Shown here: positions 34,051-43,596 of the stretch, one piece after another
How positions within the stretch are numbered: position 1 is the first letter of the stretch
Layout of the letters: each line of letters begins with the position of its first letter
DNA from: Proteobacteria bacterium UBA4656
GTDB taxonomy: Bacteria; Pseudomonadota; Gammaproteobacteria; Xanthomonadales; Ahniellaceae
Reading direction: 5' to 3'
Length of the DNA stretch: 43,596 bases
Assembly (NCBI GenBank): GCA_002405525.1
Contig: DHLY01000077.1
Location: 1,835-45,430 of the forward strand
Notes under the pieces: generated by a model
What the model saw: the letters and a program-made list of their open reading frames with translations, nothing else
The model's database searches: none
Told to the model about the DNA's origin: nothing
Made by a program: the position numbers and the translations under genes

Positions 34051-34659
34051 ATTCGCATACTTCACCGCGCAGCCGTAGGGCTGGGTGTTCGCCACTGCCA
34101 CCGGCCGACCGGCGGCGAGGTCGGCCAACGCAGCGCGCACGTATTGGTTGGCGCCTGCGATGTCGTCCGGATCGGCGCTGGGATTGGAGTCGATCGCGCC
34201 GGCGTAGCGCAGCACGCCCTCACCGTCGATCACGTACAGGTGCGGGGTGGTCTTGGCACCAAAGGCCCGGCCGGCGGCGCCTTCCGGATCGAGCAGATAG
34301 GCCGCCTGCTGGCCGCCGGTGGCGGCGATGATGGCGTTGGCGCCGGCACCATCGACATGACCCTGCTTGCCCGGCGCACCGGAATTGATGGTCAGCCACA
34401 CCACCCCGGACGCCTTCGACTCGCCCTGCTGGGTCTGCATGTTGCCCGGGGTGTAATGCTTTTTGACGAAGGGGCATTCCGCATTGGTCCACTCGAGGAC
34501 CACGGTCCTGCCCTTGAAGTCGGCGAGCGCGTGCGTCGTGCCGTTGGAATCGGTGAGTGAGAACGCCGGCGCCGGCTGGCCGACCTGGGCCCTGGCGTGG
34601 ACGGCGACGGAAGCAAGGGCCAGCACGAGGCCGGCGGCGAGCGTGGCGATGCGGCGCAT
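34048..34659 (-). CDS. Exported redoxin-domain (thioredoxin-like) protein
   Basis: The 203-residue protein has a signal peptide (MRRIATLAAGLVLALASVAVHARA). An AhpC/TSA-type redoxin fold follows: VGQPAPAFSLTDSNGTTHAL, VVLEWTNAECPFVKKHY, VVWLTINSGAPGKQG, LLDPEGAAGRAFGAKTTPHL and YVIDGEGVLRYAGAID. It has one Cys in the active-site loop (ECPF) instead of CxxC, and another in the PYGCAVKY tail, which is more like a peroxiredoxin-type thiol enzyme. It should act in the periplasm. It lies 25 bases downstream of the DsbD-like gene, which could supply electrons. ATG 34659 has GGAG about seven bases upstream. The stop touches repeat copy 5. Confidence 0.88.
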   Translation of the reverse strand: MRRIATLAAGLVLALASVAVHARAQVGQPAPAFSLTDSNGTTHALADFKGRTVVLEWTNAECPFVKKHYTPGNMQTQQGESKASGVVWLTINSGAPGKQGHVDGAGANAIIAATGGQQAAYLLDPEGAAGRAFGAKTTPHLYVIDGEGVLRYAGAIDSNPSADPDDIAGANQYVRAALADLAAGRPVAVANTQPYGCAVKYAN

Positions 34660-34684
34660 GGTGTTGCTCCGGTTGCGTGGCTCG

Positions 34685-36763
34685 CTAGCGTCCCGCCGCG
34701 CGGGTCAAAGCCGCGTCGACGAGGTCCGGCGTCAGCAGTTGCGGCAGCACCTCGGGATCGCCACCGGCCGCCGGATACACCACGTACAGCGGCACACCGT
34801 TGCGGCCGTAGCGCGCGAGGTACTGGGTGATGCGCGCGTCGCGCTGCGTCCAGTCGCCCTTGAGGTAGACCGTTCCGGTCGCCGCGAGGCGATCGCGGAA
34901 CGCCGGCGAAGACAGGGCGAGGCGTTCGTTGGCAAGGCAGGTGATGCACCACGCCGCCGTCATGTTGACCAGCACCGGACGCCCTGCGGCGCGCAGGGCC
35001 TGCAGCCGTTCGGACGTCCACTCCTGCGCGCCCGCTTCCGCGCCCGCCGGCGCGCTGACGCCGGCGACCGGCGCCGCCGGAGGCAACGCGACCAGCCCGG
35101 CCAGCGCGCCGGCGAATCCCGCCGCCATGCCGGCCGCGCGCCACGCGCCGCCGCCGCGCCCCAGCAGCCACAGCGCGAAGGACAGCGCCACCGCGCCGGC
35201 CAGCAGCAGGCCGACGCCGTCGACGCCGACCTGGCGACCCAGCACCCACAGCAGCCACGCCGCGGTCAGGTACAGCGGAAAGGCCATCGCCTGCCGGAAC
35301 ACTTCCATCCACGGACCCGGCCGCGGGAGGCGCTCTGCAAGCGCCGGCCACAGCGACAGCGCCACGATCGGCAGGGCGAGTCCGAGGCCCAACGCGAGGA
35401 ACACCGCCAGTGCGGTCGTCGCCGGCTGGGTGACCGCGAAGCCCAGCGCCGGGCCCATGAACGGTGCGGTGCAGGGACTGGCCACCACCACCGCCAGCAC
35501 GCCGGTGAAGAATGCGCCGCGACCGTCATCGCGTCCGGCCAGCGACTGCCCCGCCCCCATCCAGGAACCGCCGATCTCGAACACGCCGGACAGCGAAAGC
35601 CCCATCGCCACCATCGTCAGCGCCAGCGCACCGACCACCCAAGGCACCTGCAGCTGGAAGCCCCAGCCGAGCTGCTCGCCGGCCGCGCGCAGCGCCAGCA
35701 GCGCACCGGCCAAGGCAGCGAAAGCAACCAGCACACCCGCAAGGTAGAGCAGGCCATGGCGGCGCGCCCGCGCGCGATCATGGGCATGCGCGGCGAGACC
35801 CATGGCCTTGAGCGAAAGCATCGGGAACACGCAAGGCATCAGGTTCAGCAGCATGCCGCCGACGAGCGCCAGGGCCAGCGCGCCCAGCACCCCGATGGCC
35901 GCCGGGCGCGGCGCCATGGTCGCCGGCGGCAGTGGGGCTTCGGTTGCCACAGCGGTCACCTGCACCGCGCGTCGCGAGCCCGCCGCGCCGTCGACGAGCA
36001 GCAGGTCGACGCGTTCCGGCAGCGCGACGAAGGCATCGCTGGCCGGAGTATCGATGCGCCATCCGCCGTCGCCGGTGCGCGTGACTGCTCCGCGGGCGGT
36101 GGCCATCACCTGCGGCGGCAGCGGGAAGACCTCGAGGGTGTGCACGTCGAGCGCCGCGCCCCGCGGCGCGACGGCCACGGCGATCGACTCGCCATCGCGC
36201 GCGATCGACGCCGGCCAGTCGACCTTCGGCGGTTCGGCGGCGAAGGCAGCGGCGATCGGCGCCGCCCAATCGCGATCCGGCGCGGCGGCGGCCGCCACCG
36301 GAAGCGACAGCGACAGCTTGGCCTCGCCGGGGATGCATTCCTCGCGACACACCAGCCACGATGCCTCGACCGTGGCCTCGAAGCGGTCTCCCGGCGCGAG
36401 GTCCGCGGGCAGTCCGATGCGCAACGGCAGCAGCAGATCGCCCTCGTAGCCGAAGTTGATCAGGGGGCCCAGCGGCAGGCGCACGGGCGCGGGCCAGCGG
36501 ATCGGTCCGGCGACGGCGCCGGCCGGCAGCGTCCAGGCGAGCCGCGTCGCCAGCCCGGAGTCGCCGGGATTGCGCCAGTAGGTGTGCCAATGCGCGTCGT
36601 GCGCCAGGCGCAGCGCGACGTCCAGCGTGCCGCCCGGCGCGACCGCCCGCTCGGCGGCGACCAGTTGAACCGACAGGTGGTCGCGGCGCAGCAGGCCGTC
36701 CGTCGGCGCCGCGGGCGCGGGAACGGCCAGCGCGACCAGGAGGAGCGCAACGACGAACGGCAT
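34685..36763 (-). CDS. DsbD/ScsB-family thiol:disulfide interchange protein
   Basis: The 692-residue membrane protein has a signal peptide. An N-terminal periplasmic domain (HDAHWHTYWRNPGDSG, WLVCREECIPGEAKLSL with a Cys pair) follows. The central eight-TM transporter domain has MPCVFPMLSLKAMGLA and VVVASPCTAPFMGPALG, the two Cys used in electron relay. The C-terminal thioredoxin domain has NMTAAWCITCLANER, a CxxC near residue 605. All redox cysteines are present, so it should pass electrons from cytoplasmic thioredoxin to periplasmic partners. The N-terminal domain is closer to ScsB than to E. coli DsbD. The likely partner is the redoxin 25 bases downstream; the META lipoprotein lies 67 bases upstream. 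Confidence 0.92.
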   Translation of the reverse strand: MPFVVALLLVALAVPAPAAPTDGLLRRDHLSVQLVAAERAVAPGGTLDVALRLAHDAHWHTYWRNPGDSGLATRLAWTLPAGAVAGPIRWPAPVRLPLGPLINFGYEGDLLLPLRIGLPADLAPGDRFEATVEASWLVCREECIPGEAKLSLSLPVAAAAAPDRDWAAPIAAAFAAEPPKVDWPASIARDGESIAVAVAPRGAALDVHTLEVFPLPPQVMATARGAVTRTGDGGWRIDTPASDAFVALPERVDLLLVDGAAGSRRAVQVTAVATEAPLPPATMAPRPAAIGVLGALALALVGGMLLNLMPCVFPMLSLKAMGLAAHAHDRARARRHGLLYLAGVLVAFAALAGALLALRAAGEQLGWGFQLQVPWVVGALALTMVAMGLSLSGVFEIGGSWMGAGQSLAGRDDGRGAFFTGVLAVVVASPCTAPFMGPALGFAVTQPATTALAVFLALGLGLALPIVALSLWPALAERLPRPGPWMEVFRQAMAFPLYLTAAWLLWVLGRQVGVDGVGLLLAGAVALSFALWLLGRGGGAWRAAGMAAGFAGALAGLVALPPAAPVAGVSAPAGAEAGAQEWTSERLQALRAAGRPVLVNMTAAWCITCLANERLALSSPAFRDRLAATGTVYLKGDWTQRDARITQYLARYGRNGVPLYVVYPAAGGDPEVLPQLLTPDLVDAALTRAAGR

Positions 36764-36830
36764 GGCGGGATGCGGCGACACAGGCGGATTGCAGCGGCGT
36801 CGGCGTCGGCGGCGCGTGACGCGACCGTCG

Positions 36831-37295
36831 TCAGTCGGCGGCGCGGACCAGCGCCAGCACCGCCGCACCGTCGTCGGCCAGCAGATCCATGCGGTCGCCA
36901 TCGATGCGGGCCCGGGCCACTGCGGCCAACGCCGCGAGGAAACGCGCCTCGACCGCCATCCCCCCCACCGGTTGCGCGCACATCCGCTTCGAGGCGGCGA
37001 CCGCGCCGAAAACCAGCCGCACCTCGCCGACGCTCGCGCTCGCGCGGTAGCGGTTGCAGCCCGCCGACCCCGACGCGCTGCCGGCGGCCACGTCGAAGGC
37101 GAGATCAACCCTCAGGTCGGCCGGCACATCGGACAGTCTGCCGCCCTCCCCTGCGACCGCCGCCACCCGCCAGCGCGAGTCGGCGAGCGCCGCTGCGGTG
37201 GGTGCGATGCCGGCCCCATCGCCAGCCGCCGCACAGCCGGCGAGCGACAGGCACAGGCTCGCTGCGATCAGGCCCCGCACGATGATGCCGTCCAT
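36831..37295 (-). CDS. META-domain (HslJ-like) lipoprotein
   Basis: The 154-residue lipoprotein has a signal ending in the lipobox LSLAGC (Cys about residue 21). The META domain shows SRWRVAAVAG, GSAGCNRYRASASVGEVRL, SKRMCAQPVGGMAVEARFLAAL and a DDGAAVLALVRA end. The conserved NRY and MC motifs match HslJ-type proteins, which are linked to heat shock or antibiotic tolerance in E. coli. ATG 37295 has AAGGAG about six bases upstream. It is the first gene of a probable META-DsbD-redoxin operon. Confidence 0.88.
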   Translation of the reverse strand: MDGIIVRGLIAASLCLSLAGCAAAGDGAGIAPTAAALADSRWRVAAVAGEGGRLSDVPADLRVDLAFDVAAGSASGSAGCNRYRASASVGEVRLVFGAVAASKRMCAQPVGGMAVEARFLAALAAVARARIDGDRMDLLADDGAAVLALVRAAD

Positions 37296-37409
37296 CCGCC
37301 GCTCCTTGCCGTGGGCCGATCCGGCCGGCTGCCCGGACGCTGCCGTGGCGCTGGCGAACCGCCTCGCAGGAGTCTACCCTGCCGAGGCCCGGACCCATGG
37401 AGGACTTGC

Positions 37410-37979
37410 ATGTTGCTGCACGCCACGGCACGTCGCCTGTTCGATCGCCTCGGCCGACTGTTCCCGCGCAATCCCGTGGCCGAGGCCGTGCGCACGAGGA
37501 TGCTGCTGGACGCCGCACCGGAGGAAGTCTGGGCCGGAATCCTGTTCTACGAGGAGGTCCCGGGCCGCGCACCCTGGCACCTGCGTCTGTTCCTGCCCGC
37601 GCCGCTGCGCAGCAAGGGCGACAAGCGCAGCGTCGGCGCGCTGATCCGCTGCATCTATGAGGACGCGCACCTGCTCAAGCAGATCCGCCAACTCGAGCCC
37701 GGGCGTCTGATGCGCTTCGACGTGGTCGAGCAGCGCCTGGGCGTCGAAGGCAGCCTGACGATGGGCGAGGGCTCGTACGAGATCCGGCGCGTCGCCGGGG
37801 GCAGCGAGGTCGAACTGACCACCCACTACCGCGGGCACCTGCGGCCGCGCTGGCTGGCCCGTCCGCTGGAGCACCATCTTGCCCACGAACTGCATCGCCA
37901 CATCCTGCACGGGATGCGCCGGCACATCGCGGGTTCGCGCGCGACGACCGTGGCGGCTCCCGCTCGGGACGCCGCCTGA
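37410..37979 (+). CDS. SRPBCC-superfamily protein (polyketide-cyclase/START-like fold)
   Basis: The 189-residue protein has no signal peptide. After a basic N-terminus, RTRMLLDAAPEEVWAGILFYEEVPG opens a helix-grip fold. RLMRFDVVEQRLGVEGSL, GSYEIRRVAGGSEVELTTHY and a long C-terminal helix (LEHHLAHELHRHILHGMRRH) complete it. This is the pattern of SRPBCC ligand-binding proteins; the ligand is unknown. ATG 37410 has GGAGG six bases upstream. It stands alone between the META gene (divergent) and the S8 protease (convergent). Confidence 0.8.
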   Translation: MLLHATARRLFDRLGRLFPRNPVAEAVRTRMLLDAAPEEVWAGILFYEEVPGRAPWHLRLFLPAPLRSKGDKRSVGALIRCIYEDAHLLKQIRQLEPGRLMRFDVVEQRLGVEGSLTMGEGSYEIRRVAGGSEVELTTHYRGHLRPRWLARPLEHHLAHELHRHILHGMRRHIAGSRATTVAAPARDAA

Positions 37980-38120
37980 CGCCCTGTCCACGGCAGCAAA
38001 CCCCGCGTCCTACGGGGGCCCGGTCACACGGCGCAGCACTTGAGCCCCGCGCGCGCCGTTTCCTGCCGCATCGCGCGCCTGTTCCGCCGAACTCGCGAGG
38101 CGGGCTTCGGCAGCCGCCCT

Positions 38121-39497
<1,377 letters not shown>

Positions 39498-39577
39498 GAC
39501 CCGCCTCCTTCGCAACACGCCGCGACCGCGCTGCCGATCCAGACTGCCATGAACCGGCGGACGCGGCGCGACGTGGC

Positions 39578-40477
39578 TCAAGGCGCCACAGAATCCGAGG
39601 CGTTCGCCTCGCGGACGGACCCGCCGAGCCAGCGTGCCACGCGCTCCGCCACCCCGACCGGATGCCTCATCCAGCCGAAGTGGTCGGCCGCGCGACCCGC
39701 AAGCGCAGCGCGCCCGATCTCCTGGCGCTGCACGGTCGCGTGCGGCAGTTTGGCCAGCAGGTGATCGAGCGACGCCTGCGGAACGTACCAGTCATCGGTG
39801 AAGCGGATCGCCAGCACCGGCAGACGGCACCGATGCAGCGCGCCCTCGTGGTCGCGGGCGAGGCCCGGCACGCGGTAGTGGCCATGGCGCCCGGTGTAGG
39901 TCCAGTCGCGGATCACCCCGCGCGCCTCGTTGCCGGCGAATCCTGCGCGGCGACCGGGGAAATAGCCGCGCATCGCGCCCACGCCGTTCATCACGCCGAA
40001 AACGCCGCGCAGCATCAGCTTCTGCAGGTGCGGGAAGCTGCGCCAGTACGGGGCGCCGCCGGCGATCACCATGATTCCATGGGCCCGAGCATCGACGGCT
40101 GCCGCCATCGCGGCGAACTGCGAGCCGAGGCTGTGCCCGCCGAAGCACCAGCGCACTGGCGGCGCGCCCGTGCACACCGTGCCGATTGATGCCGGCAGAT
40201 CGTCCTCCAGCAGTTCGCGGTAGCTCCAGTCGTGGCGCCGCGAGGCGCGCAACGTACTGGTCCCGAGCCCGCGCCACTCATGCACCGCCACCGCCACCCC
40301 GCGCGCGGCGAGCGCCTGCGCGAAGCCGTCGTAGTGCCAGGCCGCAACACCCATCGCAGGCACGAAGAGCAGCCCGACGCGCGCGCCGGGGACGAGGTGC
40401 GCGCGCACCGCCGCAACGTGGCCGTCGGCGCTGCGCGCCGGCCATTCGTGCAACGTGACGGTCACCGGCAGCCCCAC
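39578..40477 (-). CDS. Alpha/beta-hydrolase family protein
   Basis: The 299-residue cytoplasmic-type hydrolase has VPAMGVAAWHYDGFAQALAA, VAVHEWRGLGTST and the nucleophile elbow GGHSLGSQFAAM (Ser). A lid region with GYFPGRRAGFAGNEARGVIRDW, VLAIRFTDDWYVPQAS (Asp) and DHFGWMRHP (His) complete the triad. It resembles predicted hydrolases of the COG4757 group, whose substrates are not known. The start is given as GTG 40477 because the sequence is open from there; the true start could be a few codons downstream and no strong ribosome site is visible. It is divergent from the DUF349 gene. Confidence 0.85.
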   Translation of the reverse strand: MGLPVTVTLHEWPARSADGHVAAVRAHLVPGARVGLLFVPAMGVAAWHYDGFAQALAARGVAVAVHEWRGLGTSTLRASRRHDWSYRELLEDDLPASIGTVCTGAPPVRWCFGGHSLGSQFAAMAAAVDARAHGIMVIAGGAPYWRSFPHLQKLMLRGVFGVMNGVGAMRGYFPGRRAGFAGNEARGVIRDWTYTGRHGHYRVPGLARDHEGALHRCRLPVLAIRFTDDWYVPQASLDHLLAKLPHATVQRQEIGRAALAGRAADHFGWMRHPVGVAERVARWLGGSVREANASDSVAP

Positions 40478-40772
40478 CGGCCGGACACCGCCGCACCCGG
40501 CCGCCCGCAGTGCGAAGCCGTCGCCTGGACCGGCGCCACGATCCGGACCGGATGTCGCGCGGCCCGCGCGATTCCACGCCCGCGGTGCACGCGCATCGAC
40601 GGACGGCAGGCTTCGGCAGTCATGCGGACTCCGGCGACGGTTGGACCTTGAGCATAAACGACACCATGCGGCGGCGAGTGCCGGACCCGGCAGCGCGGTG
40701 CGACGCGCCGATAGTTGACTTCCCGGCCCGGATGGTCACGCTACACCGCTCCGACCCACGATCCGTCCATCC

Positions 40773-43544
40773 ATGTTCAAGCTGCGCAATCAGCCTGGCT
40801 GGGAGAGCCGCGACCCCGCCGAGCGCGCCCGCGCGATCGCCTGCGCCGATCCCGCGGCGATCGCCCCGCGACTCGCCGACCTGGCCCGCGGCGACGAAAG
40901 CCCCACGGTTCGCGCGGCCGCGGTCCGGCGACTGGTGGATTTGCCGCTGCTCGGCGACCGCGCGCGTCACGATGCCGATGCGACGGTGCGCGAACTGGCG
41001 GCGGCCCGCTACCGCGCGCTCCTGTGCGACGAGGCCATGGCGCTGCCCGAGCGGGAGCGGATCCTGCGCGCCGAGGACGACGCGGACGTACTCGCGCACG
41101 TGGCGTCGCAGGCTCCCGAACCCACGCTGCGCCTCCTCGCGCTGGAGCGCCACGGCAAGCCTGGACTGCTGGCCGAACGATGCCAGCGGGACCCCGATCC
41201 GGCGCTGCGGCTGACCCTGCTCGCGCGCATCGACCATCTGCCGACCCTGGACCGACTCGCCGAGTCGGCCCGCAAGTCGGACAAGCGGCTCGCCCACGCC
41301 GCGCGCGAGCGCGCCTTTGCGATGCGCCTGGCGGCAGGCGATCCACAGGCCCGGCGCGAGCGCGCGCTGGCGATCGCCGATTGTCTCGACGCGTTGCGAC
41401 GCGAACGTCCGCAAGACCTCCTGGCAAGGCGCGACATGCTGCTCGACGAGTGGTCTGCGCTGGCCCCGCACCTCGGCGACGACCTGGTGCGCCGCGTCCA
41501 GGGCTACGTGGACGCGCTCGCCGGCGCGCTGGCGCCGCGGACGGTCTCCGCCGGCCCGGCCGTCACGCCGGCGCCGCTCGAAGATGAAGTGCTTCCCGAT
41601 CCGGCTCCCGATCCCGAACTGCTCGCTCTGGCGGACGAGGCAGAGGGGCATGCCGGCATTCTCGACGGTGCCGGCGTCGACGAGTTGCGGCGGCGCCTCG
41701 CGCTGGCCTGGGACCGCAGGCGCTCGCATGCGGCGGCGGAACTCGACGCGCGGCAACGCTTCGAAGCCGCGCTGGCGCTGGCGCGGGAGCGACTCAATCA
41801 CGAGGCTGCCCGCCGCGACGCGGAGGCCGACGCACGACGCGCCGCTCTCGAATTGGATGCCGCCCGCGCGCGCGACGCACTGGCGGCGCTCGAAGCCGCG
41901 CTGGACGCAGAGCGCGCCGGCGATGCGCGCGACGCGCAGGCCACACTGGTCGCGCTTCGCGCCGCTCGCCTTCTGCCCGCCACGGTGGATCGCCGGCTGG
42001 CCGCCCTGCAGGAACGCTTCGACCGCCTGGCGCGCTGGCAGCACTGGTCGAACAACAAGGCGCGCGCGCGCCTGTGCGACGAAATCGAATCGCTGGCGGC
42101 TTCCGGCGCCCACCCTGACGCGATCGCACACCGCGTGCGCGAAGGGCAGACCGAATGGCAGCGACTCGACGCCAGCGAGCGACTGGACGCCGAAGCCGCC
42201 GCCCGGGTCGGGCTGGCGCGGCGGTTTCGCGCGGTCTGCCACCGCGCCATGGCGCCGGCCAGGGCTTATTTCGACAAGCGCGACGAACTGCGCGGGCGGC
42301 GACGCGCCGACCTCGATGCGCTGCTGGCGCGTGCCGATGGCGTCCACCACGATGCAGCGCACGCGGACAGCGGGCTGCGTCGCGCGCTGACCGAAGCGCT
42401 GCACCGGCTGGACGACATCGATCCGCGCGAGCGCGGCGCCCTCGGCAAGCGCCTGCGCGCCGCGATCGAGCGCATCGACGCCCGCCGCGCCGATCGCGAT
42501 GCGGCGGCGGAGGCCGACAAGCGCAAGGTGATCGCGCAGCTGCGCCGCCAGCTCGCGCAGGTGTCCGGACCCGACGCGCTCGCGGCCGTGCGCGAGGCAC
42601 AAACGCGGCTGGCATCGATGCCGCGGGCCGGGCGCGCGGCCGAGGAAGCGCTGCGATCCGAGTTTTCCGCGCTGGCCGATCCGCTGTTCGCTGCCGAGCG
42701 AGCGCAGCGCGAGGGTGAGCAATCGGCCGCGCGCGAGCGCGAGGCCGCGGTGGCCGAGGTGCTGCGCGAACTGGCGGCGCTCGCCAACGGCGATGCCGAG
42801 TCGCTCCGCCACGCCGATGCGCGCATCGCCGCACTTCAGGCGCGCTGGCACGCGATCGCTCCGCCGCCGGCGGCGAAGGACGACCGCGACCGCGGCCGCG
42901 GAGCGCGCGACGGGCGCGGCGGCCCGGCGCCGGGCCGTCGGGACGACCGCGTGCCACCTGGCCAGCGCGACCGCCGGCCGCCGCGCGACGATCGCGGGCG
43001 CGACGAGGAGCGCCGCTTCGACCAGTCGCTGGACCAGGTCAGGCGGGCGCAGCGCGCGCTGCAGGCGCGCCTGCGTGCGGAAACCACGCAGCGCATCCTG
43101 GCCGCCGCGGCCGCCTGCGCGGCGGCGGAGGCCGCATTGATCGACGGCGATGCAGCGCCCTCGCTGGACGCGCTGCAAGCATCGATCGAGGGGCTGGCCC
43201 TGCCCGCCGTCCTGCGCCAGCGGATCGAACGCGTGCGTGGATGGGTCACCAGCGGGATCGCGACGGATGCGCTCATGGCCTTGGCCGGCGACGCGCGCGC
43301 AGCCGGGGCGGCGCTCGCCGTGCGAGCCGAAGCGGCGCGTGGCGCCGAATCGCCAGCCGAAGCGCGCGAACTGCGCCGCGCCTTGCAGATGCAGCGGCTG
43401 GCAGAGCGCATGCGCGGCGGAGCAGCGACCGATCCCGCGCAGGACGCGAAGCAGTTGCTGGAAGAATGGCTGGGACTCGGCCCCCTGCCGGCCGACGATC
43501 GGTCGGCGCTGGCGGCGCGGATCGAACCCTCGCTGACCGCTTAG
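40773..43544 (+). CDS. Large DUF349 domain-containing protein
   Basis: The 923-residue protein is highly helical and charged. The N-terminus (about 1-200) has HEAT-like pairs (SPTVRAAAVRRLVDLP, DATVRELAAARYRALL, DPALRLTLLARIDHLP). The rest is long coiled-coil with DUF349-type blocks, for example RLARWQHWSNNKARARLCDE and EGQTEWQRLDASERLD. Around residues 693-750 is a low-complexity Arg/Asp/Gly/Pro segment, likely disordered. The end returns to helices with LEEWLGLGPLPADDRSALAAR. The function of DUF349 proteins is unknown. ATG 40773 has no Shine-Dalgarno site; a TTGACT box at 40715-40720 is a weak -35 candidate for a short-leader transcript. Confidence 0.85.
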   Translation: MFKLRNQPGWESRDPAERARAIACADPAAIAPRLADLARGDESPTVRAAAVRRLVDLPLLGDRARHDADATVRELAAARYRALLCDEAMALPERERILRAEDDADVLAHVASQAPEPTLRLLALERHGKPGLLAERCQRDPDPALRLTLLARIDHLPTLDRLAESARKSDKRLAHAARERAFAMRLAAGDPQARRERALAIADCLDALRRERPQDLLARRDMLLDEWSALAPHLGDDLVRRVQGYVDALAGALAPRTVSAGPAVTPAPLEDEVLPDPAPDPELLALADEAEGHAGILDGAGVDELRRRLALAWDRRRSHAAAELDARQRFEAALALARERLNHEAARRDAEADARRAALELDAARARDALAALEAALDAERAGDARDAQATLVALRAARLLPATVDRRLAALQERFDRLARWQHWSNNKARARLCDEIESLAASGAHPDAIAHRVREGQTEWQRLDASERLDAEAAARVGLARRFRAVCHRAMAPARAYFDKRDELRGRRRADLDALLARADGVHHDAAHADSGLRRALTEALHRLDDIDPRERGALGKRLRAAIERIDARRADRDAAAEADKRKVIAQLRRQLAQVSGPDALAAVREAQTRLASMPRAGRAAEEALRSEFSALADPLFAAERAQREGEQSAAREREAAVAEVLRELAALANGDAESLRHADARIAALQARWHAIAPPPAAKDDRDRGRGARDGRGGPAPGRRDDRVPPGQRDRRPPRDDRGRDEERRFDQSLDQVRRAQRALQARLRAETTQRILAAAAACAAAEAALIDGDAAPSLDALQASIEGLALPAVLRQRIERVRGWVTSGIATDALMALAGDARAAGAALAVRAEAARGAESPAEARELRRALQMQRLAERMRGGAATDPAQDAKQLLEEWLGLGPLPADDRSALAARIEPSLTA

Positions 43545-43596
43545 GCGGGCGGCGGCCGTCTCCCGGCCGCGGACCGCGAGGCCCGCGACCGGCTTT

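Noticed and set aside
33770..34078. Short plus-strand frames with a shared peptide (MTRAQAIHGLPERLF and similar) near several repeats
   Set aside because: They are translations of the repeat DNA itself; similarity follows from the nucleotide repeat, and base changes hit all codon positions, so protein selection is not indicated.
34463..37285. Long plus-strand frame of about 940 codons
   Set aside because: It is antisense to the DsbD-like, redoxin and META genes, which have signal peptides and redox motifs; the plus frame has only Arg/Gln/His-rich sequence.
38040..38120. Possible decayed repeat copy downstream of the S8 protease
   Set aside because: GCGAGTTCGG and CAGGAAA occur in the right order on the minus strand, but spacing is off and no stop-codon stem is convincing.
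40540..40580. Possible further repeat copy between the alpha/beta hydrolase and DUF349 genes
   Set aside because: Only TCCGGACCGG plus a GC-rich tail matches; the stems and flanking blocks are missing, so chance in GC-rich DNA is likely.

Overview
The window is about 43.6 kb of very GC-rich, gene-dense chromosome from a Gram-negative bacterium. TamA/TamB, a TonB-dependent receptor, DsbD, lipoprotein signals and gammaproteobacterial TcdA and TrxC all point to Gammaproteobacteria. A DUF6116-type small membrane protein, a WD40/YVTN/BNR-type exoprotein and an S8 protease ending in an NGFES-like tail make Lysobacterales (Xanthomonadales) the most likely order. This placement is inferred from gene content; no rRNA or tRNA gene is present.

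Layout from left to right: a CsgG-like lipoprotein-family gene and a CHAD protein (both minus); a zinc alcohol dehydrogenase and a cold-shock protein with a clear terminator (plus); an FMN-binding glutamate-synthase-like enzyme coupled to a frameshifted NRDE/TANGO2 gene (minus); a TPR exported protein (plus); an M20 amidohydrolase with a two-TM ion channel (minus). A plus-strand run follows: APC permease, BNR-repeat protein, PAS histidine kinase, TatD hydrolase and DUF6116. Then come trxC-tcdA preceded by a photolyase-amine oxidase fusion (minus), the tamA-tamB operon (plus), a TonB receptor followed by an alkaline phosphatase (minus), a 650-base gene-free stretch, and a COG3650-like protein below a PyrR-like phosphoribosyltransferase (minus). 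The right end holds a membrane-anchored cytochrome c'-like protein (plus), a META-DsbD-redoxin cluster (minus), an SRPBCC protein (plus), an alpha/beta hydrolase and S8 protease pair (minus) and a large DUF349 protein (plus).

The most unusual signal is not a gene. At least five clear and two decayed copies of a 90-150 base multi-hairpin element are scattered through the window. The end of the element is a strong stem-loop. In three clear copies the TGA stop codon of the neighbouring gene lies inside that stem (ion channel, tcdA) or at its base (redoxin). The two decayed copies show the same arrangement at the alcohol dehydrogenase and TatD genes. One further copy ends 4 bases from a stop, and one lies between divergent genes. 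The elements sit at the ends of operons, which suggests a mobile or RNA-level 3'-end module with a preference for stop codons.

Other points for a second look: the photolyase/renalase-like fusion, a one-base frameshift in a seven-C run within the NRDE gene, a phosphatase/TonB receptor pair, a gene-free region with stacked hairpins, a cysteine-rich insert in the S8 protease, and an Arg/Asp/Gly-rich segment in the DUF349 protein.
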